In this document: piece after piece, positions 7,289-9,208 of the stretch
Layout: each line of letters begins with the position of its first letter
How positions within the stretch are numbered: the stretch's first letter is position 1
Source of the DNA: Clostridiaceae bacterium
Lineage (GTDB): Bacteria; Bacillota; Clostridia; Oscillospirales; Acutalibacteraceae
Assembly (NCBI GenBank): GCA_016302625.1
Contig: JAEDNG010000025.1
Span: forward strand, 1-9,208
Direction of reading: 5' to 3'
DNA length: 9,208 nt
Notes under the pieces: generated by a model
Database searches by the model: none
The model's input: only the letters and a program-made list of their open reading frames with translations
Told to the model about the DNA's origin: nothing
Translations under genes and position numbers: made by a program

Positions 7289-7713
7289 CAGAAGTTAAGC
7301 TCTTCCATAATTGAGGCGATGGATTCGGGCGTGTATTTGGCGTTCTCCTCTTTCCAAAGCTCGGTATTCCAGATTTCAAGATTGGTGTCCATGCCGATTA
7401 TATGCGCTTCGCCGTCAAGCTCGGCGTATTCGCGAAGCACAGGAGGAATAAGTATTCTGCCCTGCGAATCGAAATCAACGTTAAACGCGCCGTCGTATAA
7501 AAAGCGCTTTACCGCACTTGATTTGGTGCTCGGCAGAGTGCCTATCTTTTCAACAAGCTTGTCCCATTCCGCGGTCGAATAAACGCAAAGACAGCGCTTT
7601 CCGTAAATTCCGCGGCATATCATAAAGCTTGTACCCAATTCCTCGCGGAGCTTTGCAGGAATGAAAACCCTGCCCTTCTTATCAATGTTGTGTTGGTAGC
7701 CTCCGAAAAGCAT
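7288..7713 (-). CDS. mraZ: Transcriptional regulator MraZ
   Basis: AbrB-like DNA-binding protein that controls its own dcw operon in bacteria where it has been studied. The 141-residue product has two tandem SpoVT/AbrB-like repeats, each with the DxxGRxxxPxxLR signature: D11-KKGR-VFIPAKLR-23 and D82-SQGR-ILIPPVLR-94. I choose ATG 7713, giving MLFGGYQHNID, because MraZ proteins start this way and AGAGGTG (7720-7726) lies six bases upstream. An in-frame GTG at 7722 would add three residues (start, Lys, Ile) and has its own possible SD (GGAG, 7731-7734), so it is not excluded. It is the first gene of the operon, directly after repeated AGTGG boxes. Confidence 0.97.
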   Translation of the reverse strand: MLFGGYQHNIDKKGRVFIPAKLREELGTSFMICRGIYGKRCLCVYSTAEWDKLVEKIGTLPSTKSSAVKRFLYDGAFNVDFDSQGRILIPPVLREYAELDGEAHIIGMDTNLEIWNTELWKEENAKYTPESIASIMEELNF

Positions 7714-7730
7714 GATTTTCACCTCTTTCG

Positions 7731-7789
7731 CTCCACTTTAATACATTTTAGTGGTTTTTTACTCCACTTTAAACCACTATGAATGTATT
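7731..7789 (-). promoter_or_regulatory. Candidate MraZ operator: direct AGTGG boxes inside an imperfect palindrome
   Basis: On the coding strand AGTGG occurs at 7778-7774, 7768-7764 and 7737-7733. The first two are exactly 10 bp apart and the third is 31 bp further. The last two share the 11-mer TTAAAGTGGAG. MraZ is known in other bacteria to bind direct repeats with GTGG/TGGG cores at a 10-bp period just upstream of mraZ. An inverted copy (CCACT, 7754-7750) forms perfect 9-bp arms TAGTGGTTT/AAACCACTA (7771-7779 with 7749-7757). Outer 8-bp arms AATACATT/AATGTATT (7782-7789 with 7740-7747) extend the dyad. The outer arm overlaps the -10 box. The repeats are seen directly; MraZ binding is inferred. 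Confidence 0.7.
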
Positions 7790-7825
7790 ATAAGGCTTAA
7801 AAACGCAAAAATCAAGACTTTTTTT
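7787..7825 (-). promoter_or_regulatory. Sigma-A type promoter of the mraZ (dcw) operon with A-tract
   Basis: TTGATT (7810-7815) and TATAAT (7787-7792) are separated by exactly 17 bp. The predicted start is near 7780, giving a leader of about 65 bases. A seven-base A-tract (coding strand, 7819-7825) lies just upstream of the -35 box, and a nine-base A-tract lies at 7838-7846, about two helical turns further. They could act as an UP element or a curved region. Confidence 0.75.
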
Positions 7826-7871
7826 CAGTTTACATAATTTTTTTTTATAAAAATCAGATATATCATATATA

Positions 7872-7899
7872 TTGTGTCAGATTGAAGTTTGAGACACAA
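7872..7899. repeat. Inverted repeat TTGTGTC/GACACAA upstream of the mraZ promoter
   Basis: Perfect 7-bp arms at 7872-7878 and 7893-7899 enclose 14 bases. The repeat lies between the terminator hairpin and the mraZ promoter, about 57-84 bp upstream of the -35 box. It could be a regulator site or part of the terminator region. The rest of 7826-7871 is AT-rich with no gene that I can see. Confidence 0.4.
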
Positions 7900-7900
7900 G

Positions 7901-7947
7901 AAAAGAACGGTTAAGACAAGAAATCATCTCATCTTAACCGTTCTTTT
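7901..7947 (-). terminator. Strong stem-loop terminator after spoVM, possibly bidirectional
   Basis: AAAAGAACGGTTAAGA (7901-7916) pairs perfectly over 16 bp with TCTTAACCGTTCTTTT (7932-7947) around a 15-base loop. On the minus strand the stem ends in TTCTTTTCTTG, giving a U-rich tract after the stem core. The A-rich outer stem makes it symmetrical, so it may stop transcripts from both sides. It separates the rsgA-spoVM unit from the dcw operon. Confidence 0.75.
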
Positions 7948-7981
7948 GTTAAGTAACTGTTTTCACAGAAATATAGGCATG

Positions 7982-8065
7982 TTACATGCTCTGTTTTTTT
8001 ATTCCGAAAATCATTCTAAGAATACCGCTTAAGAATTTCGGACTTTTAATCAATACAACCTTCAT
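7982..8065 (-). CDS. spoVM: Stage V sporulation protein M (SpoVM) homologue, 27 residues
   Basis: SpoVM is a tiny amphipathic helix that marks the convex forespore membrane, recruits the coat ATPase SpoIVA and is a substrate and inhibitor of FtsH in B. subtilis. This frame runs from ATG 8065 to TAA 7982 and encodes 27 residues. Its core IKSPKFLSGILRMIFG aligns without gaps to the B. subtilis SpoVM core as I remember it, IKLPKFLGGIVRAMLG, at the same residue numbers (6-21). It keeps Pro9, Gly14, Arg17 and Gly21 and has a basic C-terminal end (KK). AGGGGG (8073-8078) lies seven bases before the start. In B. subtilis spoVM also lies downstream of rsgA (cpgA), with rpe and thiN between. The call rests on core match, length, RBS and locus together. 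It implies an endospore former. Confidence 0.9.
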   Translation of the reverse strand: MKVVLIKSPKFLSGILRMIFGIKKQSM

Positions 8066-8096
8066 AATCTTTCCCCCTGATATATAATCGTAAAGC

Positions 8097-8249
8097 TTAG
8101 CACCGCCGGCAGGAAAATCCGAGTATAATCACCCAGATTGCAAGTACGGCGACCAGAAATTTCGGAGGACAAAAGCAGCTGATCAGAAGTCCAAAGGCAA
8201 AGGCGAGCCCCATAACGCCCTTATTGCAGTTAAACCGTCTTCGTCTCAT
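8097..8249 (-). CDS. Small Cys/Arg-rich membrane hairpin protein of unknown function
   Basis: I do not recognise a named family. ATG 8249 to TAA 8097 encodes 50 residues. A basic N-terminus (MRRRRFNC) precedes two hydrophobic stretches, about 12-25 and 30-45, joined by a tight CFCPPK turn. The end is GFSCRRC, a CxxC with two Arg. Positive charge at both ends predicts a helical hairpin with both termini in the cytoplasm. Five of 50 residues are Cys (8, 25, 27, 47, 50). The SD GGAGGG is strong and eight bases from the ATG. The gene lies 31 bp before spoVM and 70 bp after rsgA on the same strand, so a sporulation or envelope role is possible but only inferred. Support for coding comes from RBS, composition and fit between neighbours; homology was not tested. 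Confidence 0.75.
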   Translation of the reverse strand: MRRRRFNCNKGVMGLAFAFGLLISCFCPPKFLVAVLAIWVIILGFSCRRC

Positions 8250-8288
8250 AAAGCTTTCCCTCCGAACACTTACCTTACTTACAATACC

Positions 8289-8317
8289 AGTATATAGAGA
8301 AAGCTTAAAAATGTTAC
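8289..8317 (-). promoter_or_regulatory. Possible sigma-A promoter for the small gene and spoVM
   Basis: GTAACA (8312-8317) and TATACT (8289-8294) are separated by 17 bp and begin just past the rsgA stop codon. The predicted start near 8282 would give a leader of about 33 bases. I looked for a sigma-E-like ATA-N16-CATACA pattern, as known for B. subtilis spoVM, and did not find a convincing one. Confidence 0.4.
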
Positions 8318-8319
8318 AT

Positions 8320-9207
8320 TTATTTGCGTTTTTGTGCGTTCCAGGGCCTTAAATCTTTTAATTCATTAAATAATTCCTTATATGAGTTATGACGGCTTTT
8401 AGGTAATTCGCCCCTGTTTGCCGCCTCAATTACCGCGCAGCCCTTTTCGCAGGTGTGGGTACATGTAGTGAATTTACAACCGTTGGAATATTCACTTAAA
8501 TCCTTAAAGCACGAAATAAGGTTTTCCTTAAAGCCGTAATCCGTGCTGTCATATTCGATTGAGGAAAAACCGGGCGTATCTGCGGCAAAACCGCCGAACG
8601 GAGATTTAAAAAGCTCGGTGTGCCTTGTGGTATGCCGCCCTCTGCCGAGTTTTTCGCTGACGTCGCCGGTTTCAAGCTTTAAATCGCCGAATAAAAGATT
8701 TAACAGACTTGATTTCCCGACCCCTGAGTTTCCCGTAAAGGCGCAAACGCAGTTTTGCATTTCTTTGCAAAGCGCGTCGGTTCCCTCTCCCGTCAAAGCG
8801 GAAACGGTATAGGTTTTAAAGCCCGATTTACGGTAAACGCTCTCCCAATCGGAAAAATCGCCCATATCACATTTGTTGAACACGATTATCGGCTCGATTG
8901 AGTTATACTCCGCAATCGCGGTGATTTTATCAATGAGATATGCGTTCGGCGACGGATTTTCAAAGGAGGATACAATAAACAGCTTGTCTATGTTAGCGAC
9001 AGGCGGTCTGAAAAGTCGGTTTTTGCGTGGAAGCACCTCGGTAATCACACCGCTGCCGTCCGCCGACGGTTCAAATTCCGCCGTATCTCCGACCAAAGGG
9101 GAAACTCCGCTTTTGCGGAAGCTTCCCCTTGCCTTACATTCATAGGTTTTCTCACCGTCGGAAACATAATAAAAGCCTGATAGCGCCTTTAAAATTATTC
9201 CTTTCAT
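8320..9207 (-). CDS. rsgA: Small ribosomal subunit biogenesis GTPase RsgA (CpgA/YloQ)
   Basis: Circularly permuted GTPase that binds the 30S subunit late in assembly; in Bacillus CpgA mutants also have cell-wall defects. The 295-residue product starts at ATG 9207 with MKGIILKALSGFYYV, a typical family N-terminus, so the gene looks complete, but its RBS lies off the window. An N-terminal OB-fold (about 1-65) precedes the permuted G motifs: G4 NKCD at 111-114, G5-like SALTGEG at 136-142, the P-loop GNSGVGKSS at 159-167, G2 in GRGRHTTRHTE at 188-198 and G3 DTPGF at 210-214. A C-terminal zinc site has C244, C249, H251 and C257. Two small genes follow on the same strand. Confidence 0.98.
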   Translation of the reverse strand: MKGIILKALSGFYYVSDGEKTYECKARGSFRKSGVSPLVGDTAEFEPSADGSGVITEVLPRKNRLFRPPVANIDKLFIVSSFENPSPNAYLIDKITAIAEYNSIEPIIVFNKCDMGDFSDWESVYRKSGFKTYTVSALTGEGTDALCKEMQNCVCAFTGNSGVGKSSLLNLLFGDLKLETGDVSEKLGRGRHTTRHTELFKSPFGGFAADTPGFSSIEYDSTDYGFKENLISCFKDLSEYSNGCKFTTCTHTCEKGCAVIEAANRGELPKSRHNSYKELFNELKDLRPWNAQKRK

Positions 9208-9208
9208 T

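Noticed and set aside
7184..7582. Open frame on the + strand across the mraZ/rsmH junction
   Set aside because: Antisense shadow of two well-supported genes; no SD or domain found.
7714..7786. Leader of mraZ as a riboswitch or T-box
   Set aside because: The leader is only about 65 bases and shows AGTGG operator repeats but no conserved riboswitch or T-box elements.
7977..7989. Palindrome GCATG-TTA-CATGC at the end of spoVM
   Set aside because: It is short, overlaps the stop codon and lacks a U-tract; the much stronger hairpin at 7901-7947 is the better terminator.

Overview
The window is a chromosomal segment of a low-to-mid-GC, endospore-forming member of the Clostridia (Bacillota), probably close to the Oscillospiraceae/Ruminococcaceae. 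This placement rests on gene content: a class B penicillin-binding protein with two C-terminal PASTA domains, a DAP-type MurE, strong AAGGAGG-type ribosome binding sites, and a 27-residue SpoVM-like sporulation peptide. Every gene is on the minus strand, so the biological order runs from the right edge (9208) to the left edge (1).

Region 1 (about 9207 to 7982) holds rsgA, a ribosome-assembly GTPase complete at its N terminus. Two genes too short for routine ORF calling follow. One is a 50-residue Cys- and Arg-rich membrane hairpin protein that I do not recognise. The other is a 27-residue SpoVM homologue. Both have excellent Shine-Dalgarno sequences, and a plausible sigma-A promoter sits at the rsgA stop codon. 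A 16-bp perfect stem-loop (7901-7947) closes this unit. In Bacillus subtilis spoVM also lies a few genes downstream of rsgA, so this is partly conserved synteny.

Region 2 (about 7900 to 7714) is the control region of the division/cell-wall (dcw) operon. It has A-tracts, a TTGATT-17-TATAAT promoter, three AGTGG boxes in direct orientation (two at an exact 10-bp period) and one inverted box. The boxes lie in a roughly 50-bp imperfect palindrome over the predicted start site. They are a candidate autoregulatory site for MraZ, the first gene product.

Region 3 (7713 to 1) is the dcw operon: mraZ, rsmH, an FtsL-like protein, a PASTA class B PBP (FtsI/PBP2B/SpoVD type), murE, mraY, and ftsW/spoVE, which is cut by the left edge. 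Its products make UDP-MurNAc-tripeptide (MurE), transfer the completed MurNAc-peptide to undecaprenyl phosphate (MraY), and polymerise and crosslink septal or spore peptidoglycan (the SEDS protein FtsW with the class B PBP). The FtsL-like protein is probably the divisome scaffold. Spacing is tight (TGATG overlap, 3 bp, 13 bp, 14 bp, 22 bp) except for a 138-bp gap with a hairpin before the PBP gene. murF and murD are absent from their usual places beside murE and mraY. Once the two small genes are called, no stretch over 300 bp lacks a gene. I saw no tRNA, rRNA, CRISPR, insertion sequence or phage feature. Most of the window is ordinary core genome; the interest is in the small spoVM-linked gene, the mraZ operator layout and some details of the dcw operon.
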